A stretch of 64,000 nt of DNA from Burkholderia pyrrocinia (GTDB lineage: Bacteria > Pseudomonadota > Gammaproteobacteria > Burkholderiales > Burkholderiaceae), in the NCBI RefSeq assembly GCF_018417535.1, contig NZ_CP070978.1, positions 1,984,001-2,048,000 on the forward strand, written 5' to 3'. Position 1 is the stretch's first letter. Each line of letters opens with the position of its first letter. Made by a program: the position numbers and the translations under genes. This document shows, in pieces, positions 44,313 to 52,999 of this stretch. The notes beneath the pieces are model-generated. The model saw only the letters and a program-made list of their open reading frames with translations. It was not told where the DNA came from and did no database searches.

Positions 44313-45335
44313 ATGGGCACGTCCACGCCCCGTTTGAGCGCATCGGCGGCCGCCGCGCGGCTCGGCGTATCGGTCAAGGCGCTGCGGCTGTACGAACAGC
44401 ATGGCCTCGTGACACCGGAGCGAACACCGGCCGGATACCGCGCGTATGGCCCGGACGACCTCGCACGCGCCGCCGACATCGCGGCACTACGTGCGCTCGG
44501 CCTCAGCCTCGCGCAGGTGGCGAGCGTGCTCGATGGCGATGCATGCAGTCTGGACGACGCGCTGGCGGCTCACGAGGCGGCGCTTGACCACGGCATTCAG
44601 GATCTCGTGCGCAAGGTCGACAGGGTGCGCTCGATCCGCGCCGGCCTCGCACGCGGCAGAATGCCGGCCGACGGCGAACTGACGCGGCTGCTCGACGATA
44701 CCGGCGCCGGCGTAGCGTTCAGCCTGCCGTGGCCGTGGGGCGGCGAGTGGTTCGAGTGTCGCGATATCCGGCCGTTGAACTACATCATCGGCTCGCTGGG
44801 AAGCGGCAAGACGCGGCTGGCGCTTCGGCTGGCCGATTCACTGCCCGGCGCCGTGTTCGTGGGCCTCGATCGACTGGAAAACGATGACGCTGCCGCATGC
44901 GATTCGTTGCGCGTCGATCCGGAACTGAAGTCGCGTGTCGACCGCGCATCGGCCGTGCTTGTTGGCAACGGCGCAACGCCGTCGGCGGCGTTGACTGCGC
45001 TGCTCGTCAGTCTCGAAGCGGATGGCCCGCGCGCGCTGGTCGTCGACATGATCGAACAGGATCTCGACCGGCCCACGCAACAGACGTTGATCGCCCATCT
45101 GCGCGAACGCGCAACCGCCGGGATGCGGCCGCTGTTCCTGCTGACGCGCTCGTCGGCCATCCTCGATCTGTCGGCGGTCGGCCCGAACGAAACCATCATC
45201 CTGTGCCCGGCCAATCACAGCCCGCCGTCGCGCGTGGCGCCCTACCCGGGCGCACCCGGCTACGAAGCGGTTGCCACGTGTCTTGCGTCGCCCGGGATCC
45301 GGGAGCGAATCGCCCATCGGCCGGAAATGGCGTAA
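44313..45335 (+). CDS. MerR-type regulator fused to a P-loop ATPase domain
   Basis: The 340-residue protein has an N-terminal MerR winged helix (ASAAAARLGVSVKALRLYEQ, TPAGYRAYGPDDL, residues 8-70) and a dimerisation helix. From about residue 150 a nucleotide-binding domain follows, with Walker A GSLGSGKT at residues 160-167. A Walker B-like segment reads ALVVDMIEQD, and an LFLLTRSS strand follows it. A MerR protein carrying an ATPase module is unusual; metal- or drug-binding cysteines are absent. The ATG has AGAGAGGTGACGG upstream. Its target is probably its own promoter and a nearby gene (inference). Confidence 0.8.
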   Translation: MGTSTPRLSASAAAARLGVSVKALRLYEQHGLVTPERTPAGYRAYGPDDLARAADIAALRALGLSLAQVASVLDGDACSLDDALAAHEAALDHGIQDLVRKVDRVRSIRAGLARGRMPADGELTRLLDDTGAGVAFSLPWPWGGEWFECRDIRPLNYIIGSLGSGKTRLALRLADSLPGAVFVGLDRLENDDAAACDSLRVDPELKSRVDRASAVLVGNGATPSAALTALLVSLEADGPRALVVDMIEQDLDRPTQQTLIAHLRERATAGMRPLFLLTRSSAILDLSAVGPNETIILCPANHSPPSRVAPYPGAPGYEAVATCLASPGIRERIAHRPEMA

Positions 45336-45381
45336 GCCGTCATCCGTTCGCGGTGTCCGTGACATGCGAACGCATCGACCA

Positions 45382-46197
45382 TCACGACTCCAGCCGCCCC
45401 ATCCTGCGCGCCATCGCCGGGCTCACCGCATGCACCGGATCGAAACCGAAGAATTCGAGCACATGCCGCGCGACGTCGTCGCGATCGTTGTCCGCGCAGA
45501 TCATGTGGTAGCTGTTCTCCAGCACGATCCCGCGCGCGTCGGGCATCTTCTCCAGCAGGAAATCGGCCGAGCGCAGGCTCGTCAGCTCGTCCTCGCGCGC
45601 ATGCAGCACGAGCGTCGGACATCGCGTGTCGGCCGCGGCCTCGAGCGCCCAGTCGCGCATCCGGTCGACCTGCCGCACGCATGCGAGCGGCACCCACGCA
45701 TAGTGGAAACTGTCCTGCCGCTCGAACTTCTTCTTCACGATCGCGCGGATCGTCGCGTTCTTGATGCCGAACGGCTCGCCTTCCTCGACGCGCATCCGCT
45801 CGGCGACACCCGGCACCCGATACAGCACATGCCGCAGCGACCGGTACCACGGCGTCGACCAGCCGTCGATGAACACCGGCGCGGCCAGCAACGCGAGCCG
45901 GCCGCGCGCATGCTGCACGCGGTGGCACAGCAGCAGCGCGACCAGCGCGCCCATGCACATGCCCGCGACATGCAGCGTGTCGTAGTCGCGTTCCAGCGCG
46001 CGATACTGCTCGGTCACCGCGTCGAGCCACGCCTCCGCGCACACGCCGACCAGGTCCTCGGGGCGCGTACCGTGCCCCGGCAGCGTGATCATGTGCGGGT
46101 CGCTACCCGCGCGCCGCATCGCCTTGTGCAGCGCACCGAGATCGTATTGCGTGCCGCCGAGCCCGTGGATCAGCAGGACGCCCGTGCGGCCTGTCAT
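45382..46197 (-). CDS. Alpha/beta hydrolase with a cysteine nucleophile
   Basis: The 271-residue hydrolase has an oxyanion segment LLIHGLGGTQYDLG and a nucleophile elbow AGMCMGAL with Cys81 where Ser is usual. The acid is Asp203 (HAREDE) and the histidine is His231 (ENSYHMI). Fold and spacing are those of carboxylesterases or monoacylglycerol lipases, but a Cys-His-Asp triad resembles dienelactone hydrolase. It lies 13 bp downstream of the MASE1 gene in one operon. The substrate is unknown. Confidence 0.8.
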   Translation of the reverse strand: MTGRTGVLLIHGLGGTQYDLGALHKAMRRAGSDPHMITLPGHGTRPEDLVGVCAEAWLDAVTEQYRALERDYDTLHVAGMCMGALVALLLCHRVQHARGRLALLAAPVFIDGWSTPWYRSLRHVLYRVPGVAERMRVEEGEPFGIKNATIRAIVKKKFERQDSFHYAWVPLACVRQVDRMRDWALEAAADTRCPTLVLHAREDELTSLRSADFLLEKMPDARGIVLENSYHMICADNDRDDVARHVLEFFGFDPVHAVSPAMARRMGRLES

Positions 46198-46210
46198 GAC
46201 GCGTGTCCGC

Positions 46211-47503
46211 TCATTCGTCCGCCGGCCACACGCGCTCGATCTGCCAGACGCCCGCGACCACCGTCACGTCGACGTTCGAATCGAGCAACGGCGCGCCGTG
46301 ATCGGTGATCGTCTGCGTACCGCCGTCGCGCTGCACGACGCGCAACGACAGGGACGCGCGATCCTCGCCCGCGATCTCCGCATTCCAGTAGTCGCTCAGC
46401 GCAGCGCGGTCGCCCGGCTGCACGCGTTCGAGCACGAGCGGCACGCTCGCGATCTGCGCCGCATCGACGCCGACGCCGAACACGCGCTCGACGTCGCCGC
46501 TCCACTCGATCCGGCCCGACTCCGGATCGAGCACGTACGCGATCTGGCCGGCGCTCGCGAGCGCGAGCTCCATGTTGTTCTGCAGTACCGCCGCATGCTC
46601 GTGCACGCGTTCGCGCGTCGTCTTCAGCGTGCTCACCGTCAGCACCAGCAGCGACGCGACCGCCAGATAGAGCTGCGCCTCGAGCAGCGAGCTGCCGTAG
46701 TGCTCGTGGAACGACGCGAACGGGCCGTCGCCCTGCGCGGTCTGCTCGATCACGATCAGCGCGAGCACCAGCACCGACGACGAGCCCGTGCGGCCGCCGA
46801 GCAGCAGCGTCACCGCGACGGTCAGGAACAACGGGATATACGTGAGCGCGAAGCCGGCGCCCGTGCCGAATTTCTGCGACGTGTCGCCGTCGAAGATCAC
46901 CAGCGCGACGATCGCGAGCAGCACGAACGCGACGACGCCGAGCATCAGGTCAAAGCGCTCGTGATCGCCCGAACGGTGCGCACGGAAGCGCGACCACGAC
47001 GCGAGCACCGGCGTGACCAGCAGCACGCCGACGAAATCGGACGCGGCCCATACGGACCACACGTCGAAGAACGACGCGTCCTTGAGCGTTGCGTACCACG
47101 CCGCGCCGCCGATCGCGCCGACGACGCCCGCGATCAGCCCGGCGACGATCACCGAGCGCAGGAAGTACAGTCCTTCGAGCGAGAAGCGAACGCGCCGCAC
47201 GAGCCACACCGCGAGCGCGGCCGCGCCGACCTCGTCGACCGTGAACAGCGCCGCGTTGACCAGGCTGCCGTGTTCGATGCCGGTCAGCGCGAGCTGCGCG
47301 ACGAGGAACGCGCCGGCCAGCGTCAGCCATTCGCGCAGCGGCCGCAGCATGAACGCGCCGACCGTCACGCCGGCCGGCAGCCAGATATAGCCCGTCAGCC
47401 GGACGGGGCCGTTGAATTCGTGCGAGATGTAGCCGGTCGCGAGATACAGCGCCGCCCAGAGCAGCGCGGCGACGAGTCCCGGGCGGGAACGTTTGGTGTC
47501 CAT
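46211..47503 (-). CDS. MASE1-PAS membrane sensor protein without an output domain
   Basis: The 430-residue protein has an eight-helix MASE1 domain (about 1-300, including GYIWLPAGVTVGAFML and SDFVGVLLVTPVL). A short helix and a PAS-like domain follow (YVLDPESGRIEWSGDVERVF). MASE1 proteins usually continue into histidine kinase, GGDEF or EAL modules, but this one stops after the PAS domain. The ATG at 47503 is used, with AGGAA upstream. It could signal by protein contact or be a truncated sensor. Confidence 0.8.
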   Translation of the reverse strand: MDTKRSRPGLVAALLWAALYLATGYISHEFNGPVRLTGYIWLPAGVTVGAFMLRPLREWLTLAGAFLVAQLALTGIEHGSLVNAALFTVDEVGAAALAVWLVRRVRFSLEGLYFLRSVIVAGLIAGVVGAIGGAAWYATLKDASFFDVWSVWAASDFVGVLLVTPVLASWSRFRAHRSGDHERFDLMLGVVAFVLLAIVALVIFDGDTSQKFGTGAGFALTYIPLFLTVAVTLLLGGRTGSSSVLVLALIVIEQTAQGDGPFASFHEHYGSSLLEAQLYLAVASLLVLTVSTLKTTRERVHEHAAVLQNNMELALASAGQIAYVLDPESGRIEWSGDVERVFGVGVDAAQIASVPLVLERVQPGDRAALSDYWNAEIAGEDRASLSLRVVQRDGGTQTITDHGAPLLDSNVDVTVVAGVWQIERVWPADE

Positions 47504-47853
47504 CGAGGATTCCTGTGTGCTGCGCCGTGCGGGCAAGCGCGCCGCCGCTCGGAAGCGGCGGCGCGCCCGTGGCCGGCAGGTGCGCGATGTGCGAATGATA
47601 TGCGGACGGGTTGGGCGGTGGAATACCGGGAGCCGGAAGCGCGTTCGGGGCGCCGGCGCGCCCGCAAGCTGGCGATTGTGACCGGGAAAGTATCGGAAAA
47701 GTTCGTTGTTTGCCGGGCGCTATCAGGACAGGTCAGCGTGTCGTCTTGGCCGGACGGCCAAAATCGCGCGCAGCCGGTCGATCACGACTGACATGAAAGG
47801 CATCCGAAAGCGTTCGTTTCAGGTATCGTCCACGTCTCCAGCCAACATTCCGT

Positions 47854-48810
47854 ATGACCACACGCAATGGATACAGTACCGGCCTGGCCGATATCGGCCC
47901 CTTTGATGCCATGAGCCGATTTCGCGTCACGTACGACGGGCCCGCGCTCGAATCGTCCGAGATGGACGTGCGCGAACTTGCACCCGCGCTGCTTGCAATC
48001 GGCGATTTGCTCGACGCGTCGACCCGGGCGCTGTGCGGCGTTCAGGTTCGGCCGCAGGTGAACGTGCGCGGCAGCTTCAAGACCGGCAGCTTCGGCATCG
48101 ACTTCACGCTCGCGACATCGCTGCTCGGTCGGATGCGCGACATGCTGAGCGGCAACGAAGGCACGGCGCTCGCCAATGCGGTCACGATCCTGACCGCGCT
48201 CGGCATCGCCGCGCCCCGGGCAAGGAAGGGGCTCTTCGCCGTCCTCAAATGGCTGCGCGGGCGCGAGATCCGGCAAGTGCGGATGCAGGACCACACCGCG
48301 GTGCTGCACGTCGACGGCGACGAACTCGAGATCGACCTGCCCGTCCTCACCCTGCTGCGCGACGTCCGCGTTCGCAACGCAACCGCACAAGTCCTTGCGC
48401 CGCTCGCGCGTGAAGGCGTCGTGATTTTCGCGGCCGGCACCGATACGGAAGTCATCGAGACGGTCACCCGCAACGAGATCGCGTGGTTTCTCGCGCCCGA
48501 ACCAGCCGATGCGCTCCTTCTCGACGAACATCGAAAGATGGCGTTCTCGATCGTGTCGCTCGCGTTCAAGGACGACAACAAGTGGCGACTGTACGACGGC
48601 TCATCGACGATTCACGCGGCGATCACGGATACCCGCTTCCTGTCGCGCGTGAACAACAGCCAGATCAGCTTCAGCAAGGGGGACGTGCTCGTCTGCAATG
48701 TCCGAATGCAGCAGTGGCAAACCTCGGACGGCGCAAAAACCGAATACGAGGTCATGGATGTCCTCGAACATCGCCCGGCCGGCCTGCAGATTCAGTTGCC
48801 CGGCCTTTGA
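47854..48810 (+). CDS. Hypothetical protein
   Basis: The 318-residue soluble protein has no signal peptide. Two mixed alpha/beta halves are visible: RFRVTYDGPALESSEMDVRE, then NVRGSFKTGSFGIDFTL; and later ITDTRFLSRVNNSQISFSKG and VLVCNVRMQQWQT. A hydrophobic helix about residues 97-120 (GTALANAVTILTALGIAAP) could touch membrane. An alternative start is the ATG at 47911 (MSRFRV); neither has a good ribosome site. I do not recognise the family. Confidence 0.65.
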   Translation: MTTRNGYSTGLADIGPFDAMSRFRVTYDGPALESSEMDVRELAPALLAIGDLLDASTRALCGVQVRPQVNVRGSFKTGSFGIDFTLATSLLGRMRDMLSGNEGTALANAVTILTALGIAAPRARKGLFAVLKWLRGREIRQVRMQDHTAVLHVDGDELEIDLPVLTLLRDVRVRNATAQVLAPLAREGVVIFAAGTDTEVIETVTRNEIAWFLAPEPADALLLDEHRKMAFSIVSLAFKDDNKWRLYDGSSTIHAAITDTRFLSRVNNSQISFSKGDVLVCNVRMQQWQTSDGAKTEYEVMDVLEHRPAGLQIQLPGL

Positions 48811-48853
48811 TCCGCGTCGAAGGCCAAGCTCCCGACACAACCCGTCATCCATC

Positions 48854-49291
48854 ATGAAACCTGCGATCGATCTGCGTCCTGCCTCCCTGGAGGACCTCCC
48901 GTTCCTGCTGACCCTCCGCCGGCTCACGATGACCGAGCACCTGCAACGGGTCGGCGCACCGACCGACGATGAAGCGCACGACCGGCGCATCCGCGCGCAC
49001 TTCGAAGACGCGATGATCGTCTGCGAAGGCGCCACCGCAATCGGCTTGCTGAAGGTGACGCGTGCCGCGGGCGAATGGCATGTCCATCAGATCCAGATCC
49101 TCCCTGCCCGCCAGGGCCAGGGTATCGGCGAAGCCGTGCTGCGCGAATTGCTGAGCGACGCGGCACAAGCGCATGTGCCCGTGTCGCTCAGCGTGCTGCA
49201 CGGCAACCCCGCACGGCGGCTCTACGAACGGCTCGGCTTTCGCATCGCGTCGGAAACGGAAACGAGTGCGCGCATGGTCTGGCGCGCATGA
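48854..49291 (+). CDS. GNAT-family N-acetyltransferase
   Basis: The 145-residue protein has the GNAT core: ILPARQGQGIGEAVLRELL (acetyl-CoA loop R-x-x-G-x-G) and NPARRLYERLGFRI. It begins at ATG 48854, 43 bp after the unknown 318-residue gene. The acceptor is unknown. Confidence 0.85.
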   Translation: MKPAIDLRPASLEDLPFLLTLRRLTMTEHLQRVGAPTDDEAHDRRIRAHFEDAMIVCEGATAIGLLKVTRAAGEWHVHQIQILPARQGQGIGEAVLRELLSDAAQAHVPVSLSVLHGNPARRLYERLGFRIASETETSARMVWRA

Positions 49292-49313
49292 CGCCCGGCG
49301 TTGCGCCGCCGCA

Positions 49314-50171
49314 TTACTGCGTGATCTTCGCGTCCTTCAGCAGATTGCCCATCATCTGCGCACTCGCCTTCTCGACCGCAATCGCCTGCAATTGCTGCTG
49401 AAGCACCGGCTTGGCCGTCTCGAAGCCCGGCACCTGCGTCGGCCGCTTCGCATCCAGCTTCACGATCGCCCGCACGCCATCGACCGGGATCGAATCCGTC
49501 GTCGCCGCGCCGACCGTCAGCTTCGCGAGCGCCTGCGCGATCGGCAACGGCAATCCGCCCGTCTTGCCTTCCGCCGCCGGCGTATTGAAACTCACCCACG
49601 GCAGCTCGCCGCCGGCATCGCGGCTCGGCGCCATGCTGTACTGGCGCGCCAGCCCGTCGAACGACTTGCCCGACTTCAGCTCGCTCAGCACGGTCGCGGC
49701 CGTCGCCGGATCCTTGACGACGATCAGCCGCGGCTTGTACTCGTTCTTGCCGAGCGCCGCGACGAGCTCGTCGTAGCGCGCCTTGACCTGTTCGTCGGTC
49801 ACCGGCTCGGGCTTCACGTTGTCGCGCACGTACAGTTGCACCTCGGCATCCGCCTTCGCCTGCTGCATCGCCGCCTTGACCTCGGGCTTGTCCCCGTAGT
49901 TCGCCTTCTCGGCGGCCTGCTGAACCAGCACGCGCGTGATCAGTTGCTGCTTGATCGCGTCGCGAATCTGCGGCGAATCGGGCTGCCGCGACGCGCGCAG
50001 CACCGCATCGACGTCGGCCTGCGTGATCGCCGTGCCGTTGACGGTCGCGACGGTTGCCGTCGCGCCGGAAGGCTGCGACGCAGCCGCCGTCTGTGCGTGG
50101 ACGGGGCCGCTCAGCGCGCCCGCCAGCGCGGCAATCAGCAACAGGCGGTTCGGTATCGTTTTCATCTTCAT
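49314..50171 (-). CDS. Parvulin-type peptidyl-prolyl isomerase (PpiC/SurA-like)
   Basis: The 285-residue exported protein has a signal peptide (LLLIAALAGALSGPVHA) and an N-terminal helical chaperone region (VNGTAITQADVDAVL). A parvulin domain follows, about residues 140-240 (YKPRLIVVKD, FDGLARQYSMAPSRDAGGEL, GGLPLP). It assists folding of secreted or outer-membrane proteins in the periplasm. It converges on the GNAT gene. Confidence 0.88.
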   Translation of the reverse strand: MKMKTIPNRLLLIAALAGALSGPVHAQTAAASQPSGATATVATVNGTAITQADVDAVLRASRQPDSPQIRDAIKQQLITRVLVQQAAEKANYGDKPEVKAAMQQAKADAEVQLYVRDNVKPEPVTDEQVKARYDELVAALGKNEYKPRLIVVKDPATAATVLSELKSGKSFDGLARQYSMAPSRDAGGELPWVSFNTPAAEGKTGGLPLPIAQALAKLTVGAATTDSIPVDGVRAIVKLDAKRPTQVPGFETAKPVLQQQLQAIAVEKASAQMMGNLLKDAKITQ

Positions 50172-50524
50172 CGTTATGTCGCTTCGTGCTCAAGAAACGC
50201 GGCACGGGCTGCCGCGCAGGTTCGCCGCCACTGCAACACGCCGGCGCAACCGTTCAGTCATTCAGGTTCATCATCGCGAGCACCGGCAGCCTCCGCCCAT
50301 GCCGCTGTCATTGTGCACGGAACCGCGTTTGCGCGTCGGGAGGTTGGGGACGGCCGCCCAAGGCGGCGAGGCGCGCGTTGTGCGCGCCGTTCGTCACGCG
50401 CGCGGGAACGATCGCGGCGCGTGGAAATTCCGCGAAGCAACGTCGAAGTCGGTGGTTGCTTCGCGGGCCCGGCCGCTGGTCGCAGCGGCGACAGGCATGC
50501 TTCACCGGCACCGGCCGAACCGCA
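50172..50524. other. 353-bp intergenic region
   Basis: The stretch lies between the isomerase start and the end of the propeller gene. It is GC-rich with many short GCGCGC and CGGCGG runs. I see no gene. The only clear structure is the hairpin at 50431-50465. Confidence 0.6.
50431..50465 (-). terminator. Hairpin downstream of the exported propeller gene
   Basis: CGCGAAGCAA at 50431-50440 and its exact complement at 50456-50465 form a 10-bp stem with a 15-base loop. On the minus strand it is followed by GAATTTCC. It lies about 60 bp after the propeller stop and may end that transcript. Confidence 0.45.
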
Positions 50525-52459
50525 TCAAGGCGTCCACCGATACACGGTGATGCTGTTCCCCTTCACGTTGTTCTTCATCACCACATACTCGCCGTTCGAT
50601 CGGCGGTACGCGCGAATGCTGTACATCGCATCGATCGCGCTGCTGGTATCCACGGTCGCGGGGCTCGCGTTGACCAGCGTGGTGTCGAGCTTGCCGGTGG
50701 TGAGGTTGAACGCGTCGACGTTCGGCCAGAGCGGCCCGCTGCTGCTGAACCAGTAGCCGACGAACAGATGGTTGCCGGCCGCGTCGATCGATTTCGCGCC
50801 GCTGTGCGGCAGCGTGATCACCGGATCCGGCTTCGTCGTGTTGCCCGCGCTCCAGCCGTGATACACCTCGATGCGCGTGCCGATCGACGTCCAGTCGTTC
50901 GTCCCGATGGCGCCCTGCGCGAGCACCATCGTGTCGCTGTCCGCAAGGTAGACGATGCGGGTCAGCGGCTGGATGCTGGCGGGAACGCGGGTCCCGACGC
51001 CCGGCCCCCACGACGGCTTGCCGCTCGCGTCGAAGCCGGTCAGCGGGTAGTGGTAGATCGCGCCGGTCTTGTCGAGGCCGGCCCACACGCCGCCCTTGCT
51101 GTCGAGGCTGAACCCGCTCGTGACGCGCTGCGTCGTGTTGAACGCGGGGCCCGGAATCGATCCGTCCGGAATCGCGATATAGCCGTTCGCCGCGTTGAAA
51201 TGGAAGAAGTAGAAGACCGGCGGGTTCTGCCCCGCCGCGACGAGAATCCGGTTCGCGCCGACCGACGTGAGCAGCCCGAAATGCTCGTCGCGCTGCGTGT
51301 CGCTCATGTTGATGCGCGGATCCGACGGGTACGTGAACGGATCGACGGTGTTCGCGACGAACGTGCCGCCCGCGCTGCCGCCGTACACGTGCGTGCCGCC
51401 ATAGAACAGCGCGCCGTCCGTGACCGGGTCCGGCGCGGCGATGCCTTCGAAGTTCAGCGACTGCAGCGTCCAGCGCAGGCTGCCGGCGCTGCTGTACGCA
51501 TGAATGTCGGTGGCGCCGTTGCGGCCGAGATCCCAGCTTCCGCCCCACGGGTTGTTGAGCACATAGAGGTTGCCGGCGCCGTCCTTGCCGATCCCGGCGA
51601 CGCGCGTGAAGCGTTGCGCGCCGACCTGCCCCTTGATGCCCGTCGTCGTGTCGAGATAGCCGCCGCGCACGCCGAACGTGCCGGCCAGCGCGGGCCGGCC
51701 CGACACGGTGTAGCGCTTGATGTTCATGTCGGGGCCTTCGTCGCCCACCATGAGCTGTCCGGCCGCCGCATCGAAATACAGCGCCGACGGCTGCGACCCG
51801 GCCGGCATCCGGATCGTGTTCAGCAGCGCGCCGGCCGGGCTGAAGCCGACGACCGAGCCCGCGCTCTTCTGCGCGACCCACACGTTGCCCGCGCCATCCA
51901 CCGCGAGCGCGCCCGGCCCCGACACGTTGATATCCCGCTGCCAGACGCCGTCGGTGGTGAACACGCGCACGCGATTGCCGTAGAAATCGCTTGCATAGAG
52001 CAGCGAGCCGGCCGTCGCGAGCCCGGTGACGACGTCGATGCGCGGCTGGTTGGTTGCCGCGCTGATCTGGATGACGCGGTCGCGATACTTCGTCGCACGG
52101 TTGTACCGCCCGACCGCGCCGCTGCCGTAGGTCTTGCCGGGCTGCAGTGCGACGAACAGCGATGTCGCGTTGCCCGTGATCGCGCTGCCCTGGAATTCCG
52201 AATGCGAGCCCATCGAGCCGACGCTCTTGCCGTTCTGGTAGATCGCGACGCCGCCTTCATCTTCGTCCCACATCGAGGCCGTGTAGATGACGCCTTCGGG
52301 CGCGACCCACATCGAACGCGCGACGTTGCCGACGTGGGCCGCGAGCGTACCGTACGTGTTCGCCAGCCAGTCGGTGGTGTTGCCCGCGTGAGCGGTCGGC
52401 GCGATCGCGGCGATCGCGCCGGCAAGAAGCGCAGCCTGAATACGTTTTCCAGCGACCAT
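50525..52459 (-). CDS. Large exported beta-propeller (NHL-like) protein
   Basis: The 644-residue protein has a signal peptide (IQAALLAGAIAAIAPTAHA) and repeated propeller-blade motifs, such as GPGALAVDGAGNVWVAQKS, GIGKDGAGNLYVLNNPWGG and DSKGGVWAGLDKTGAIYHY. It lacks membrane helices and catalytic signatures. The ATG at 52459 has GGAG upstream. It is a periplasmic or secreted protein of unknown ligand. Neighbours give no clear pathway. Confidence 0.75.
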   Translation of the reverse strand: MVAGKRIQAALLAGAIAAIAPTAHAGNTTDWLANTYGTLAAHVGNVARSMWVAPEGVIYTASMWDEDEGGVAIYQNGKSVGSMGSHSEFQGSAITGNATSLFVALQPGKTYGSGAVGRYNRATKYRDRVIQISAATNQPRIDVVTGLATAGSLLYASDFYGNRVRVFTTDGVWQRDINVSGPGALAVDGAGNVWVAQKSAGSVVGFSPAGALLNTIRMPAGSQPSALYFDAAAGQLMVGDEGPDMNIKRYTVSGRPALAGTFGVRGGYLDTTTGIKGQVGAQRFTRVAGIGKDGAGNLYVLNNPWGGSWDLGRNGATDIHAYSSAGSLRWTLQSLNFEGIAAPDPVTDGALFYGGTHVYGGSAGGTFVANTVDPFTYPSDPRINMSDTQRDEHFGLLTSVGANRILVAAGQNPPVFYFFHFNAANGYIAIPDGSIPGPAFNTTQRVTSGFSLDSKGGVWAGLDKTGAIYHYPLTGFDASGKPSWGPGVGTRVPASIQPLTRIVYLADSDTMVLAQGAIGTNDWTSIGTRIEVYHGWSAGNTTKPDPVITLPHSGAKSIDAAGNHLFVGYWFSSSGPLWPNVDAFNLTTGKLDTTLVNASPATVDTSSAIDAMYSIRAYRRSNGEYVVMKNNVKGNSITVYRWTP

Positions 52460-52999
52460 GACTGATGCTCTCCTGAATGATGCAAACATTCACATGAGGG
52501 GTCGGCCGGCCAGATGGCTTGAAATCGGCGATGCGTAAATTCTTCCCCTGAATCATCTGGCGCAGTCAGTAATACGTGCGGCCTGCCTTCGATAATAAGC
52601 AGGGCGAGAATAGCGTTATATAAATCGAAAAAAATTGCGGGCCGCTCGCGCCATCGCGTTTTTCACCGATTCGGCTTCCTTCGATCGCATGGCCCGTGGC
52701 GCCTGCCCTGACGGCGTGCGCGGCTGTGCGACAGTGAATGTTCACTTGCACGCGTGATCGGGAATGGGGGAAATCGGCGGGATCAGGCTTTTCGCCTGCG
52801 GGAATATCGCCGCTGGTTCAACGACGACAGATTGAAACTGCGAATGCCGTTTCGGGAGAATCAGGAAAAAGCTACCGCATGCGATGCGGAATCATTGCCC
52901 CAAAACAAATCGCCGGCCTGAATCCGATTCGAATCCAGGCCGGCGATCGTCATTTACCGCGGAGCAGGCAACGCGCTGTTGCCGCCGCGATACCGCGCA
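52460..52999. other. 540-bp intergenic region between two minus-strand genes
   Basis: An AT-rich patch about 52590-52630 (ATAGCGTTATATAAATCGAAAA) is a likely promoter area for the propeller gene. The part near 52900-52947 holds the dctA terminator. I see no gene. Confidence 0.55.
52900..52947 (-). terminator. Rho-independent terminator for dctA
   Basis: A perfect 12-bp stem (ATCGCCGGCCTG at 52909-52920 and its complement at 52936-52947) lies 53 bp after the dctA stop. On the minus strand it is followed by ATTTGTTTTGG. Confidence 0.75.
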
